Shown here piece after piece: positions 23,907 to 34,768 of a stretch of 64,000 nucleotides of DNA. The position numbers and the translations under genes are program-made. The DNA is from Collimonas fungivorans (lineage in GTDB: Bacteria > Pseudomonadota > Gammaproteobacteria > Burkholderiales > Burkholderiaceae_D): NCBI RefSeq assembly GCF_001584145.1, contig NZ_CP013232.1, positions 3,658,001-3,722,000 on the forward strand, given 5' to 3'. Below the pieces are notes generated by a model that was not told where the DNA came from, did not search any database, and was given only the letters and a program-made list of their open reading frames with translations. How positions within the stretch are numbered: the first letter of the stretch is position 1; the number at the start of each line of letters is the position of its first letter.

Positions 23907-26258
23907 TTATTGCTCCGTGTTGCTATTCCCCGCCGGCACCAGGATTTCCCGGTTGCCGTTGGATTGCATGGTTGAGACCAGTCCGCTTGTTTCCATCTGC
24001 TCCAGCAAGCGCGCCGCGCGGTTGTAGCCGATGCGCAGATGGCGCTGCACCAGCGAAATCGAGGCGCGCCGGTTCTTCAGCACCACCGCCACCGCCTGGT
24101 CGTACAATTCGTCGCCTTCGCTGCCGCCGGTCGCCGCGCCGCCGCCGAGCGGGCCGTCGGCGCCGTCTTCCAGCACGCCGCCTTCCAGTATTCCTTCGAT
24201 GTAGTTCGGCTCGCCCTGTTCCTTCAGGTAGTCGACCACCCGATGCACTTCTTCATCCGAGACGAACGCGCCATGGACCCGGATCGGCAAGCCGGTGCCG
24301 GGCGGCATGTACAGCATGTCGCCCATGCCGAGCAGCGCTTCCGCTCCCATCTGGTCAAGGATCGTGCGCGAATCGATCTTGCTGCTGACCTGGAACGCGA
24401 TCCGGGTCGGCACATTGGCCTTGATCAGGCCGGTGATCACGTCTACAGATGGGCGCTGCGTCGCCAGAATCAAGTGGATGCCGGCGGCGCGCGCCTTTTG
24501 TGCAATACGCGCGATCAGCTCTTCCACCTTCTTGCCGACCACCATCATCAGGTCGGCCAGCTCGTCGATGATGATAACGATGGTCGTCAGCTTGTCCAGT
24601 GGTTCCGGCGCATCCGGCGTCAGGCTGAACGGGTTCGGGATTTTTTCTTCGCGCTTGTCGGCTTCTGTGATCTTCTGGTTGTAGCCGGCTAGGTTGCGTA
24701 CACCCAGTTTCGACATCAGCTTGTAGCGGCGCTCCATTTCGTTGACCGCCCAGTTCAGCGCATGGCCGGCCTGACGCATGTCGGTCACCACTGGTGCCAG
24801 CAGGTGCGGGATACCCTCGTAGATCGACAGTTCCAGCATTTTCGGATCGATCAGGATCAGTCGCACCTGTTTTGGATCAGATTTGTAGAGCAGGGACAGG
24901 ATGGTGGCGTTGATCCCCACCGATTTGCCCGAACCAGTCGTACCCGCCACCAGCAAGTGCGGCATCTTGGCTAGGTCAGCCACCACCGGATGGCCGGCGA
25001 TATCCTTACCGAGTGCAATGGTAAGACTGGAAACGCTGTCGTTATAGACCTTGGAACTGAGGATTTCGGTCAGACGCACAATTTGACGTTTAGGGTTGGG
25101 TAGCTCCAGGCCCATATACATCTTGCCCGGGATAACTTCGACCACGCGGATCGAAGTCAGAGATAATGAACGCGCCAGGTCGCGCGCCAGACCAACGATC
25201 TGGCTGCCCTTGACGCCGGTCGCCGGTTCGATTTCATAGCGCGTGATCACCGGTCCCGGATGCACTGCCACAACCGTTACCTGGACACCGAAATCGGAAA
25301 GCTTCTTCTCAATCAGACGACGGGTGAATTCTAACGTTTCTTCGCTCACGGTCTGCTGCGCGGGTGGCGCCTCATCCAACAGCGACAAAGGCGGCAAATT
25401 CGTATCAGGCAAATCCTCGAACAAAGCGCTTTGTTTTTCCTTCTGCACCCTCTCGGATTTCGGCACAGCCACGATTTGTGGCTCAATGCGGATCGGTGGC
25501 GCTACCACGATCTTGGCGCGCTCCTGCACTACCACTTCTTCGCGCTTGACCGCAGCGACCTGGCCGACCTTGCGGTCCTGGCGCGCCACGTAGAAATTCT
25601 TCAACCACTGCACGCCATTTTCGATGCCGGCGCCGATGCGCTCCGCCAGCGTCAGCCAGGACATATGAAAAAACAGGCTGATGCCGATGGCAAACAGCAG
25701 CAGTAAGAACAAGGTGCCACCGGTGAAGCCGAGCGCATTTCGCGAGCCACTGCCGATCAGTTGCCCCAGAACACCACCTGGCGTACGAGGTAATTGCACA
25801 TGCGCCGCTAGCCAATGCATGCAGTTAAATTCAAGGCCCAGACTGCCGGCCATGATCAGGGTAAAACCGACGGCGCGAATCAAGCCTTCGTGGTGATGCT
25901 CTGGTTCGACGTCTTTCTCCGCCACATAACGTTGCGAAATACGGCGATAACTTTGCCACAGGGTACGCAACAGCAGCACGCACCACCACCAGGCGGAGGC
26001 TCCGAAGACGAACAACATTAGGTCGGATATCCAGGCGCCGACACGGCCACCCCAATTGTGGATACCCGACACTCGAGCACCATGCGACCAGCCTGGATCC
26101 TGCTGCGAATAACTGGCGAAAATGATGATCAGGTAGGCTGTGATGACCGCATAGACGATCCAGCGCGCTTCATACAGCAGCCGGACCAGACGGCTCGGCA
26201 AAGGCTGCGCCTCTTGCGGCTTGGTGTTGCGGGTATAGGCTTGGCTTGTTCTAGTCAT
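23907..26258 (-). CDS. ftsK: DNA translocase FtsK
   Basis: The 783-residue protein has an N-terminal membrane part with about four helices (for example [18 protein letters not shown]), a short linker, and a RecA-like motor with Walker [11 protein letters not shown], Walker [14 protein letters not shown] and [12 protein letters not shown]. The C-terminal gamma winged helix ([38 protein letters not shown]) reads KOPS sites. It couples septation to chromosome dimer resolution by XerCD at dif. The linker is short, as in SpoIIIE-sized betaproteobacterial paralogues. Confidence 0.95.
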   Translation of the reverse strand: MTRTSQAYTRNTKPQEAQPLPSRLVRLLYEARWIVYAVITAYLIIIFASYSQQDPGWSHGARVSGIHNWGGRVGAWISDLMLFVFGASAWWWCVLLLRTLWQSYRRISQRYVAEKDVEPEHHHEGLIRAVGFTLIMAGSLGLEFNCMHWLAAHVQLPRTPGGVLGQLIGSGSRNALGFTGGTLFLLLLFAIGISLFFHMSWLTLAERIGAGIENGVQWLKNFYVARQDRKVGQVAAVKREEVVVQERAKIVVAPPIRIEPQIVAVPKSERVQKEKQSALFEDLPDTNLPPLSLLDEAPPAQQTVSEETLEFTRRLIEKKLSDFGVQVTVVAVHPGPVITRYEIEPATGVKGSQIVGLARDLARSLSLTSIRVVEVIPGKMYMGLELPNPKRQIVRLTEILSSKVYNDSVSSLTIALGKDIAGHPVVADLAKMPHLLVAGTTGSGKSVGINATILSLLYKSDPKQVRLILIDPKMLELSIYEGIPHLLAPVVTDMRQAGHALNWAVNEMERRYKLMSKLGVRNLAGYNQKITEADKREEKIPNPFSLTPDAPEPLDKLTTIVIIIDELADLMMVVGKKVEELIARIAQKARAAGIHLILATQRPSVDVITGLIKANVPTRIAFQVSSKIDSRTILDQMGAEALLGMGDMLYMPPGTGLPIRVHGAFVSDEEVHRVVDYLKEQGEPNYIEGILEGGVLEDGADGPLGGGAATGGSEGDELYDQAVAVVLKNRRASISLVQRHLRIGYNRAARLLEQMETSGLVSTMQSNGNREILVPAGNSNTEQ

Positions 26259-27583
<1,325 letters not shown>

Positions 27584-27607
27584 ATTTCCAGGAAGAGTAA
27601 TGTTCAC

Positions 27608-27633
27608 GCGTGGGCATGATGTGCCCACCTTAC
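27608..27633. repeat. REP-like fragment, copy C (degenerate)
   Basis: GCGTGGGCATGATGTGCCCACCTTAC resembles the inner arm and right end of the other GTAGGGTGGGCA elements but lacks the left end. It lies between trxB and the Smr gene, 25 bp before the latter's start. Confidence 0.5.
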
Positions 27634-27657
27634 TTCGCTGCAACGGACGCATACATC

Positions 27658-28305
27658 ATGGCCGGCCCGATCAAAGACTTCAGCGCCCTCAAATCGCTGC
27701 GCAAGGAAATCAAGGCGCAGGATGAAGCACGCCAGGCTGCCGCGGCCGAAGCCAAGCGCCGCGAGCAGGAAGCGCGGCGTGACGCCGACATCTTCCGCAG
27801 CAGCATCGGCAACGTCAAGCCGCTGGCGGTTCCGGCCAAATTCACGCCTGACATCCCGCGCCCGCTGCCGATCGCGCGCCAGCACCTGGCCGACGAACAA
27901 GCCGCGCTGGAAGCATCGCTGTCGGACGATTTCAACATCGAAACCTTGCTCGATACCGATGAAACGCTCAGCTTCGCCCGCAACGGCATCGGCCCCGACG
28001 TCATGCGCAAGCTGCGGCGCGGCCACTGGACTATCCAGCAGCAGCTCGACCTGCACGGCCTGCGGCGCGAAGAAGCGCGCGAAGCCCTGGCCGAATTCCT
28101 GCGCCTGGCAGCGAAACGCGGCTGGCGCTGCGTGCGCATCATCCATGGCAAGGGACTGGGTTCCATCAACAAGGAACCGGTGCTGAAATCCAAGGTCCGC
28201 AACTGGCTGGTGCAGAAGGAAGAAGTGCTGGCCTTCTGCCAGGCCACCGCCGCCGAAGGCGGTTCCGGCGCCCTGCTGGTGCTGCTGAAGGGCCAGACCG
28301 CTTGA
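27658..28305 (+). CDS. Smr/MutS2-domain protein
   Basis: The 215-residue protein starts at the ATG at 27658; the frame is open to 27610, but that part lies in the REP-like sequence. Residues 10-45 are a charged, probably coiled-coil segment (SLRKEIKAQDEARQAAAAEAKRREQEARRD). The C-terminal Smr domain has QLDLHGLRREEAREAL, then CVRIIHGKGLGS, the DLHGL and HGKG motifs typical of Smr nucleases. The domain acts on nucleic acid in its relatives; the role of the short YdaL/YfcN-type proteins is less clear. It lies downstream of trxB on the same strand. Confidence 0.9.
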   Translation: MAGPIKDFSALKSLRKEIKAQDEARQAAAAEAKRREQEARRDADIFRSSIGNVKPLAVPAKFTPDIPRPLPIARQHLADEQAALEASLSDDFNIETLLDTDETLSFARNGIGPDVMRKLRRGHWTIQQQLDLHGLRREEAREALAEFLRLAAKRGWRCVRIIHGKGLGSINKEPVLKSKVRNWLVQKEEVLAFCQATAAEGGSGALLVLLKGQTA

Positions 28306-28343
28306 TTCGATTCATGCTTGATTCTCGCTCGATTCTCGCTCGA

Positions 28344-28377
28344 TTAGTAGGGTGGGCACAGGTGCCCACCCTACTAA
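28344..28377. repeat. GTAGGGTGGGCA REP-like palindrome, copy D (minimal hairpin)
   Basis: A perfect 16-bp stem with a 2-base loop: it begins TTAGTAGGGTGGGCAC and ends GTGCCCACCCTACTAA. It lies between the convergent Smr and radical SAM genes and includes the stop codon of the latter. Just before it, CTCGCTCGATT is repeated twice in tandem. Confidence 0.85.
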
Positions 28378-29534
28378 AACAAACCCATCTGGCCTGACAA
28401 GCGGTCTTTTTCCGGCTGCACGTACGGCCGCCGGAAACGGCTCGTATCGAGCGTGCCGAACGAACCGCCCCGGCCCAGGCCGAACCTGAGCACGGCCTTC
28501 TCAAAACGCTGCCGCAACAGATCGGCCCACACGCCCTCGCCGCGCATGCGGGTGGCGAAATCGGCGTCATAGTCGGCGCCGCCGCGCATTTCGCGGATGC
28601 GGTTCATCACACGGTTGGCGCGTTCCGGAAAATGCGCCTGCAGCCAGTTCTTGAACAATGGATTCACCTCCCACGGCAGACGCAATACGGTATAACCGGC
28701 TCGCACCGCGCCAGCCTCGGCGGCCGCCTCTATCACACGCTCCAGGTCCGGTTCGGTGATGAACGGAATCATGGGCGCCACGCTGACGCTGACCGGGATG
28801 CCCGCCTCCGCCAGCGTGCGGATGGTGCGCAGGCGCCGCGCCGGCGTCGCCGCGCGCGGCTCCAGTGTGCGGGCGATGCTCGCGTCCAGCGTAGCGATGG
28901 TGACCGCCGCCACCGCCTGCCGCTTGGCCGCCATCCCCGCCAGCAAATCGATATCGCGCTCGATCAAGGACGACTTGGTGATCAGGGCCAGCGGATGTTC
29001 GCAATCGTGCAGCACTTGCAAGATACGCCGCGTCAGCATCAATCCGCGCTCGCAAGGCTGGTAGGCGTCGGTGTTGATGCCCAGCGCGATCGACTCGGCG
29101 ACATAAGACGGCCTGGCCAGTTCCCGCAGCAGCAATTCCGGCGCGTTCACCTTGGCAAAAATCCGGCTCTCGAAATCCAGTCCAGGCGACAGGCCCAGGT
29201 AGCTATGGGTCGGCCGCGCGAAACAGTAGATGCAACCGTGCTCGCAGCCGCGATAGGGATTCAGCGAGACATTGAACGGCAGGTCCGGCGAGGCGTTGCG
29301 GCTGAGGATGCTCTTTGCCTGTTCTTCGGTAACGATGGTGCGTATCGGGGCCGGCGCCAGTTGCTCATCCTGCTGTTCATCTTCCGCCGCCCAGCCGTCG
29401 TCGAATTCCTCGCGCTGTGCAACTTCAAAGCGGCCCTGCATGTTGCTGGTCGCGCCGCGCCCCTTGCGCGCCACGCCGGGGGGCTGGAACTGGATTACCT
29501 GGGGAAAAGGCTTTTTTTGATAATCTGTCATCAT
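28374..29534 (-). CDS. PA0069-family radical SAM protein
   Basis: The 386-residue protein starts at the ATG at 29534; the frame is open to 29687, but that part crosses the LexA-like site and the preceding gene. It shows KGRGATSN and GRFE at the N-terminus, then the radical SAM cluster motif CEHGCIYC (Cys97, Cys101, Cys104). YRGCEHGCIYCFARPTHSYLGLSPG is typical of COG1533, the group that includes spore photoproduct lyase. The reaction of this branch is not established. A near-perfect LexA box 11 bp upstream of the start suggests SOS control, so DNA repair is a plausible role. Confidence 0.88.
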   Translation of the reverse strand: MMTDYQKKPFPQVIQFQPPGVARKGRGATSNMQGRFEVAQREEFDDGWAAEDEQQDEQLAPAPIRTIVTEEQAKSILSRNASPDLPFNVSLNPYRGCEHGCIYCFARPTHSYLGLSPGLDFESRIFAKVNAPELLLRELARPSYVAESIALGINTDAYQPCERGLMLTRRILQVLHDCEHPLALITKSSLIERDIDLLAGMAAKRQAVAAVTIATLDASIARTLEPRAATPARRLRTIRTLAEAGIPVSVSVAPMIPFITEPDLERVIEAAAEAGAVRAGYTVLRLPWEVNPLFKNWLQAHFPERANRVMNRIREMRGGADYDADFATRMRGEGVWADLLRQRFEKAVLRFGLGRGGSFGTLDTSRFRRPYVQPEKDRLSGQMGLF

Positions 29535-29544
29535 GGCACCAATA

Positions 29545-29564
29545 TACTGTATATACATACAGTA
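29545..29564. promoter_or_regulatory. LexA (SOS) box
   Basis: TACTGTATAT plus ACATACAGTA forms a 20-bp site with the CTGT-N8-ACAG core (29547-29562) and only one mismatch in its two-fold symmetry. It resembles the E. coli LexA consensus closely. It lies between the radical SAM start (29534) and the acyltransferase stop (29612), so it should control the radical SAM gene. Confidence 0.8.
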
Positions 29565-29611
29565 TGTTAGCGTAAATCCTGCCTTTTGCAACGGTAGTTC
29601 CCCGCGCCATG

Positions 29612-30649
29612 CTATTTCGGCAAACGACGCCAGACATAAACCACGGGAATACAAAGCAGGATGGCCAGAGCGCTGCAGACCATGCACCAGCCAATCCCGT
29701 AGCGGTAGTTGTTATCGATGATGTGCAGGGAAAGAGCAGCGCCGCGCACCAGGCCGAGGAAAACGAAATGCGCCGGGAAAATCACCAGCGTATTTTCTGA
29801 AAGCCAGCCGGCTATCCTTGACGCCGGCAACAGCTTGGAAACGCATACAACGGCGACGATGCCGAACAGGGAAACCGGCAGGTAAAGCAAGGGCTGGGTA
29901 CCGAAATACATGGTGGCCAGATCTACCCTGTCGTTCAATTGCCCGGCGCCGACCAGCAGCGCCGCCGCTGCCAAGGCTGCCAGCAACAGCGGTCCGATGC
30001 GCATGGCGTCAAACCAGGCACGTTCGCGTACATGCTGCCCGATCGCATAAAACGACAGCGCCACCCACATCGTATCCAGACCAAGCAGCAGCCTGTAAGG
30101 CGGACGGCTGACGGCTAGCGTGACGGCAAATCCGAGAATTACAAACCAGCAGGTGGCGGCAGTCAGGTTCAACAGCTTGCGCGCCGCCTGGTACATGATC
30201 ACCGTCGCCACCAGGCAGGGAAAGAACCAGAGCGGCGGATTGATATACAGGTCTGGCTCCAGGCCTGTCAGCAAGCCGGCGATGGGGTCGTACCACTGGC
30301 GTCCGGCAGACAATGCGGCCTTCGCGCCGATGTTGCGGGTCGCAAGCCAATACAGGTAAGCGAAGCAGAAAAACAGGAAATACGGCCAGGCCAGGGTGCG
30401 CAATATTTTTTTTGCATTGCCGTACACGGATTCATTCAATTTATCCGGCTTGAGCAGGAATCCGGAAATGAAGAAAAACAGCGGCACGTGGAAACTGAAC
30501 AGCAAGCGCACCATATAGTCAGACAAGCCTTTGCTGTGGCCGACGACGATCAGGACAATGCCGATAGCCTTGGCATTGTCGATGAACACATAACGAGCGG
30601 CTGCGCCCGGGCTGAGCGATGAACGCTGGAGCGACGGAAAAAAACTCAT
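29612..30649 (-). CDS. Acyltransferase 3 family membrane protein of the exopolysaccharide locus
   Basis: The 345-residue protein has about ten hydrophobic segments. It starts YVFIDNAKAIGIVLIVVGHSKG, with the family's conserved His, and continues LLFSFHVPLFFFISGFLL. OatA/WecH/ExoZ-type enzymes add acetyl or succinyl groups to sugars. It starts 8 bp after manB and is the last gene of the minus-strand exopolysaccharide locus, so it probably decorates that polymer. Confidence 0.85.
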   Translation of the reverse strand: MSFFPSLQRSSLSPGAAARYVFIDNAKAIGIVLIVVGHSKGLSDYMVRLLFSFHVPLFFFISGFLLKPDKLNESVYGNAKKILRTLAWPYFLFFCFAYLYWLATRNIGAKAALSAGRQWYDPIAGLLTGLEPDLYINPPLWFFPCLVATVIMYQAARKLLNLTAATCWFVILGFAVTLAVSRPPYRLLLGLDTMWVALSFYAIGQHVRERAWFDAMRIGPLLLAALAAAALLVGAGQLNDRVDLATMYFGTQPLLYLPVSLFGIVAVVCVSKLLPASRIAGWLSENTLVIFPAHFVFLGLVRGAALSLHIIDNNYRYGIGWCMVCSALAILLCIPVVYVWRRLPK

Positions 30650-30657
30650 CTGGAAAA

Positions 30658-32049
30658 TTACGGGAAGGGCAACGCCGCATCCGGCTTCGCAGCCAGGATC
30701 ACACGCTTGAATTCGGACTGGATCCGGAGCAGCGCCTGTTCCGATTCGGCCTCGAAACGCATCACGACCACCGGCGTGGTGTTGGATGAACGCGCCAGGC
30801 CGAAACCATCCGGATATTCGACGCGCAAGCCATCGATCTTGATGATGTCGTCGGCTCCCGGGAATTTCGCCTCGCTCTGCAATTTCTCGATCAGGGCGAA
30901 ATTCTCACCCTCCTCCAGCTTCAATTGCAGCTCAGGCGTGCTGGACGATTGCGGCAGCGCATTCAGCACTGCCGACGGGTCGCGTTCGCGGCTCAGCAAT
31001 TCCAGCAGCCGCACGCCGGCGTACAGGCCGTCGTCGAAACCGTACCAGCGGTCCTTGAAGAACACATGGCCGCTCATCTCGCCGCCCAGCGGCGCGCCGG
31101 TTTCACGCATCTTGGCCTTGACCAGCGAGTGACCAGTCTTCCACATCAGCGGCTTGCCGCCATGCGCGGTGATCCACGGCGCCAGGTGGCGCGTGCATTT
31201 GACGTCGTACAGGATCTCGCGGCCCGGGTGGCGCGTCAGCACATCCGCCGCAAACAGCATCAGCTGCCGGTCCGGATAGATGATCTGGCCATCCTTGGTC
31301 ACCACGCCGAGGCGGTCGCCGTCGCCATCGAACGCCAGGCCGATTTCGGCATCGGAATTCTGCAGGGCGCGGATCACGTCCTGCAGGTTTTCCGGATGCG
31401 CCGGATCGGGATGGTGGTTGGGGAAAGTGCCGTCCACTTCGCAGAACAGTTCCTGCACCTCGCAGCCGAGCGCACGGTACAGCTCGCCGGCAAAGGCGCC
31501 GGCGACGCCGTTGCCGCAATCGACCACGATCTTCATTGGCCGCGCCAGCTTGGTGTCGCTGACAACGCGCTGCAGATAAGCCTTCCTGATGTCGTGCTGG
31601 CGGTAGCTGCCGCTTGGCACCGAGATCGTTGCCTCGACGCTGCCGCTATCGATGGCCTGGTACAGCTGCTGGATGGTCTCGCCGTATATCGCCTCGCCTG
31701 CCAGCACCATCTTGAAGCCGTTATAGTCAGGCGGATTATGGCTGCCGGTGACCATGATGCCGGACTGTGCGCCCAGCACGTGGGTGGCGAAATACACCAT
31801 CGGCGTCACTACCACGCCCAGGTCGATCACATCCACACCGGCGTCGCGCAAACCGGCCGCCAGGGCGGTCGCAAGCTCGGGGCCGGACAAACGGCCGTCG
31901 CGGCCGACAATGACTGTTTTTTCACCCCTGGCGCGGGCAGTGGCGCCGAAGGCATGGCCAATCTGGCGCGCGATGCCGATGTCCAGAGTTTTACCGACGA
32001 TGCCGCGAATGTCGTAAGCCTTGAATATGGATTTTTGAATCGGGAGCAT
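30658..32049 (-). CDS. manB: Phosphomannomutase/phosphoglucomutase (AlgC type)
   Basis: The 463-residue enzyme has the phosphoserine loop VTGSHNPPDYNG, the metal loop AFDGDGDRLGVV and the substrate loop GEMSGHVFF. The length is that of AlgC/ManB. It interconverts mannose or glucose 6-phosphate and 1-phosphate. Next to ManC it supplies mannose-1-phosphate for GDP-mannose. The gap to manC is 18 bp. Confidence 0.94.
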   Translation of the reverse strand: MLPIQKSIFKAYDIRGIVGKTLDIGIARQIGHAFGATARARGEKTVIVGRDGRLSGPELATALAAGLRDAGVDVIDLGVVVTPMVYFATHVLGAQSGIMVTGSHNPPDYNGFKMVLAGEAIYGETIQQLYQAIDSGSVEATISVPSGSYRQHDIRKAYLQRVVSDTKLARPMKIVVDCGNGVAGAFAGELYRALGCEVQELFCEVDGTFPNHHPDPAHPENLQDVIRALQNSDAEIGLAFDGDGDRLGVVTKDGQIIYPDRQLMLFAADVLTRHPGREILYDVKCTRHLAPWITAHGGKPLMWKTGHSLVKAKMRETGAPLGGEMSGHVFFKDRWYGFDDGLYAGVRLLELLSRERDPSAVLNALPQSSSTPELQLKLEEGENFALIEKLQSEAKFPGADDIIKIDGLRVEYPDGFGLARSSNTTPVVVMRFEAESEQALLRIQSEFKRVILAAKPDAALPFP

Positions 32050-32067
32050 GGTTGTATTCCAGGTTAA

Positions 32068-33489
32068 CTAGCAACGTTTATAGATGTCTTCAAAACGCAC
32101 GATGTCATCTTCTCCCAGGTAACTGCCCGACTGCACCTCGATCAGATGCAGCGGCAGTTTCCCCGGATTCTCCAGCCGGTGCCGCACGCCGATGGGAATG
32201 TAGGTCGATTCATTCTCAGTCAGGAATTTCTCCTCGTCGCCGCAGACAATGCGCGCCGTGCCGCTGACCACTACCCAGTGTTCAGCGCGGTGGTGATGCA
32301 TCTGCAGCGAGAGTTTTCCGCCCGGATTGACGGTAATCCGTTTCACCTGGAAACGGTCGCCGCCATCGATGCCTTCATAACAGCCCCACGGCCGGTACAC
32401 ACGTATATGGTTCATGTGTTCCGTGCGGCTGTTTTTCTTCAGGGCTTCGACGATCTTCTTGACGCCTTGCACCTGGTCCTTGTGCACCACCAGCACCGCA
32501 TCCTTGGTTTCCACCACCACCGTGTCCTGCATGCCGATCACCGCCACGAAGCGGCTCTCGGCACGAATCATGGAATCGCGGACGCCGTCTGTATACACGT
32601 CGCCGCGCAGCACATTGCCGTCGGCGTCGCCGTCCAGTATCTGCCATAAGGCTGACCAGGAACCGATATCGCTCCAGCCGATGTCCGCCGGCACCACCAC
32701 TGCGTGCCGGGTATTCTCCATGACTGCATAGTCGATGGATTCCGCCTGGCAGCTGGCGAACGCTGCCTCATCCAGGCGGCAAAAATCGAGGTCATGGTAG
32801 GAAGCCTGGAAAGCCTGCTTGCAGCTCTCGGCGATCGCCGGCCGGTATTCGCGCAACTCCTCCAGATAACGCGCCGGCCGGAACAGAAACATGCCGCTAT
32901 TCCAGCTATAGGCGGCATCGGCGGCAAATGTTTCGGCGCGCGCCTTGTCCGGCTTCTCGACGAATTTCTCGACCGCGTAGCAGCCGTCGATGCCCTTGAA
33001 TGCGGCCTTGGCGCGGCGAATGTAGCCATAACCGGTTTCGGCAGCGCTAGGCACGATGCCGAAAGTTGCCAGCGCGCCTTGTTCGACCGCCTGCGCTGCA
33101 CGCTGGACGGCCTTGTGAAAGGCTTGCGCATCGCCGATCACATGGTCGGCCGGCAGCACCAGCATGATGGCGTCCTTGTCATGCTGAAGCAAAAAATGCG
33201 CCGCCACCGCGACCGTCGGCGCGGTATTCTTGCTTTCCGGCTCCAGCAGGATGGCCAGCGGTGCGATGCTGATGCCGCGCAGCTGCTCCGCCACCATGAA
33301 CCGGTGTTCATTGCCGCAGGTAAGCAGCGGCGGCATCAGTTCCGGCCAGTCCGCCAGCCGCAGCAGCGTTTCCTGCAACATCGAATGCTGCGAGCGCAAC
33401 GGCAGCAGCTGCTTGGGCATGGCTTCGCGCGAGAGCGGCCACAGGCGCGTGCCGGAGCCTCCGGCCAGGATCACTGGATATATTTTCAT
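32068..33489 (-). CDS. manC: Mannose-1-phosphate guanylyltransferase / mannose-6-phosphate isomerase
   Basis: The 473-residue bifunctional enzyme (AlgA/CpsB type) has a nucleotidyltransferase start LAGGSGTRLWPLSREAMPKQ, FVEKPD, and a C-terminal cupin isomerase domain (HHHRAEHWVVVSGTARI, YIPIGVRHRLENPG). It makes GDP-mannose from mannose-1-phosphate and can also turn fructose-6-phosphate into mannose-6-phosphate. It starts 2 bp after the preceding NDP-sugar synthase. Confidence 0.95.
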   Translation of the reverse strand: MKIYPVILAGGSGTRLWPLSREAMPKQLLPLRSQHSMLQETLLRLADWPELMPPLLTCGNEHRFMVAEQLRGISIAPLAILLEPESKNTAPTVAVAAHFLLQHDKDAIMLVLPADHVIGDAQAFHKAVQRAAQAVEQGALATFGIVPSAAETGYGYIRRAKAAFKGIDGCYAVEKFVEKPDKARAETFAADAAYSWNSGMFLFRPARYLEELREYRPAIAESCKQAFQASYHDLDFCRLDEAAFASCQAESIDYAVMENTRHAVVVPADIGWSDIGSWSALWQILDGDADGNVLRGDVYTDGVRDSMIRAESRFVAVIGMQDTVVVETKDAVLVVHKDQVQGVKKIVEALKKNSRTEHMNHIRVYRPWGCYEGIDGGDRFQVKRITVNPGGKLSLQMHHHRAEHWVVVSGTARIVCGDEEKFLTENESTYIPIGVRHRLENPGKLPLHLIEVQSGSYLGEDDIVRFEDIYKRC

Positions 33490-33491
33490 GA

Positions 33492-34622
33492 TCAGCTCAC
33501 CGCGCTTTCATTTTCCGACAGCCGGTCGCGGGCGTCGCCCCAGTCGGGTACGCCGGCTTCGGGCAAACGGCGCATCTGGCCGGCGCGGTCTACACTGTAT
33601 TGCTTGAATACGATTGCCTCGTCCAGCTGGGCGCCGCCCAGGATCCGGGTGTATTCAAACAATACGCTGCGCACCACTTCCGCACCGGAGCATATATGGC
33701 TGCCATGCCCGATCCAGGTCGGGCCGACGATCTTGCTGCCGGCATCGATGCGGCAACCCGAACCGATATAAACCGGCCCCTTGATCGTCGTGCCATCCCA
33801 GTCTATGCTGGTGTTGAGGCCGGCCCAGACGCCCTCCGCGATCTGCTTGCCCGGCATTTCCAGCTGCGCTACCTGGCCCTGCATCACATTCTGCAAGACG
33901 CTCCAGAAATCGGTCACGCTGCCGATGTCTATCCAGTTGAAGAACCGCTGCTGCGCATAGAATGGCAAGCCCTTTTCCGCCATCAGCGGAAACAGCTCGG
34001 AACCGATATCGAACATCGTATCGGCCGGAATCAGGTCTATCACTTCCGGCTCGAAAATGTAAATGCCGGTGCTGGCGAAATTGGACAGGGCCTGGTCCTG
34101 CTTCGGTTTTTCCTGGAACGACTCGATCCGGCCCTCCTGGTCCATCACCACGACGCCGTAATTATCGACCTTGTCCCACGGCACCTCCTTGGTAATGACG
34201 CTGGCCAAGGCGCCCTTCTGCTTGTGCTCGAACAGCGCCGAACTGAGATCGAGGTCGATCAAGGCATCGCCGCAGATCACGATCACGGTATCGTCGAAGA
34301 ATTGGCCGAACTGCTGGATCTTCTTGATGCCGCCGGCCGACCCCAAGGGTTCTGCCGTCACCTCGCCGAAGTCGTTGATATAACCCTCGAAGGAGTAACC
34401 TATCTGCACCCCGTACTGGCTGCCGTCGCCGAAGAACTCTTCGACCTTGTGGTGCAGATGGCTGACGTTGACCATGATCTCGCGCACGCCGTAACTGGCA
34501 AGATATTCGACCAGGTAAGCCATCACCGGCTTGCCCAGGATCGGGATCATGGGTTTCGGCAGGTCGTAGGTCAGCGGGCGCACGCGGGTGCCCTTGCCGG
34601 CCGCTAGAATCATTGCTTTCAT
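33492..34622 (-). CDS. NDP-sugar synthase (sugar-phosphate nucleotidyltransferase with hexapeptide domain)
   Basis: The 376-residue protein starts MILAAGKGTRVRPLTYDLPKPMIPI, the nucleotide-binding motif of the family, and has a GSAGGIKK segment. Its C-terminal third has hexapeptide-type repeats (IKGPVYIGSGCRIDAGSKIVGPTWIG). It resembles mannose-1-phosphate guanylyltransferases of the GMPP type, as well as glucose-1-phosphate transferases, so the sugar and the nucleotide are uncertain. It may act beside ManC. Confidence 0.82.
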   Translation of the reverse strand: MKAMILAAGKGTRVRPLTYDLPKPMIPILGKPVMAYLVEYLASYGVREIMVNVSHLHHKVEEFFGDGSQYGVQIGYSFEGYINDFGEVTAEPLGSAGGIKKIQQFGQFFDDTVIVICGDALIDLDLSSALFEHKQKGALASVITKEVPWDKVDNYGVVVMDQEGRIESFQEKPKQDQALSNFASTGIYIFEPEVIDLIPADTMFDIGSELFPLMAEKGLPFYAQQRFFNWIDIGSVTDFWSVLQNVMQGQVAQLEMPGKQIAEGVWAGLNTSIDWDGTTIKGPVYIGSGCRIDAGSKIVGPTWIGHGSHICSGAEVVRSVLFEYTRILGGAQLDEAIVFKQYSVDRAGQMRRLPEAGVPDWGDARDRLSENESAVS

Positions 34623-34670
34623 GTTTCACCTCGCACAAGTTGAATCAAAAACAGGTTGGATCAAACAGTC

Positions 34671-34752
34671 GTAGGGTGGGCACCTGCGCCCACGCGGACC
34701 GTCGGTCATGCGGGGGCTGCCTGCAGCGTGGGCAGAAGATCCGCCCACCCTA
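34671..34752. repeat. GTAGGGTGGGCA REP-like palindrome, copy E
   Basis: This copy starts GTAGGGTGGGCACC and ends GCCCACCCTA, with CCCACGCGG and CAGCGTGGG inner arms. It lies inside the exopolysaccharide locus between the WecG-type gene (34769) and the NDP-sugar synthase gene (34622), so it might attenuate read-through into the GDP-mannose block. Confidence 0.75.
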
Positions 34753-34768
34753 GGTCCAATTGCGTTTT

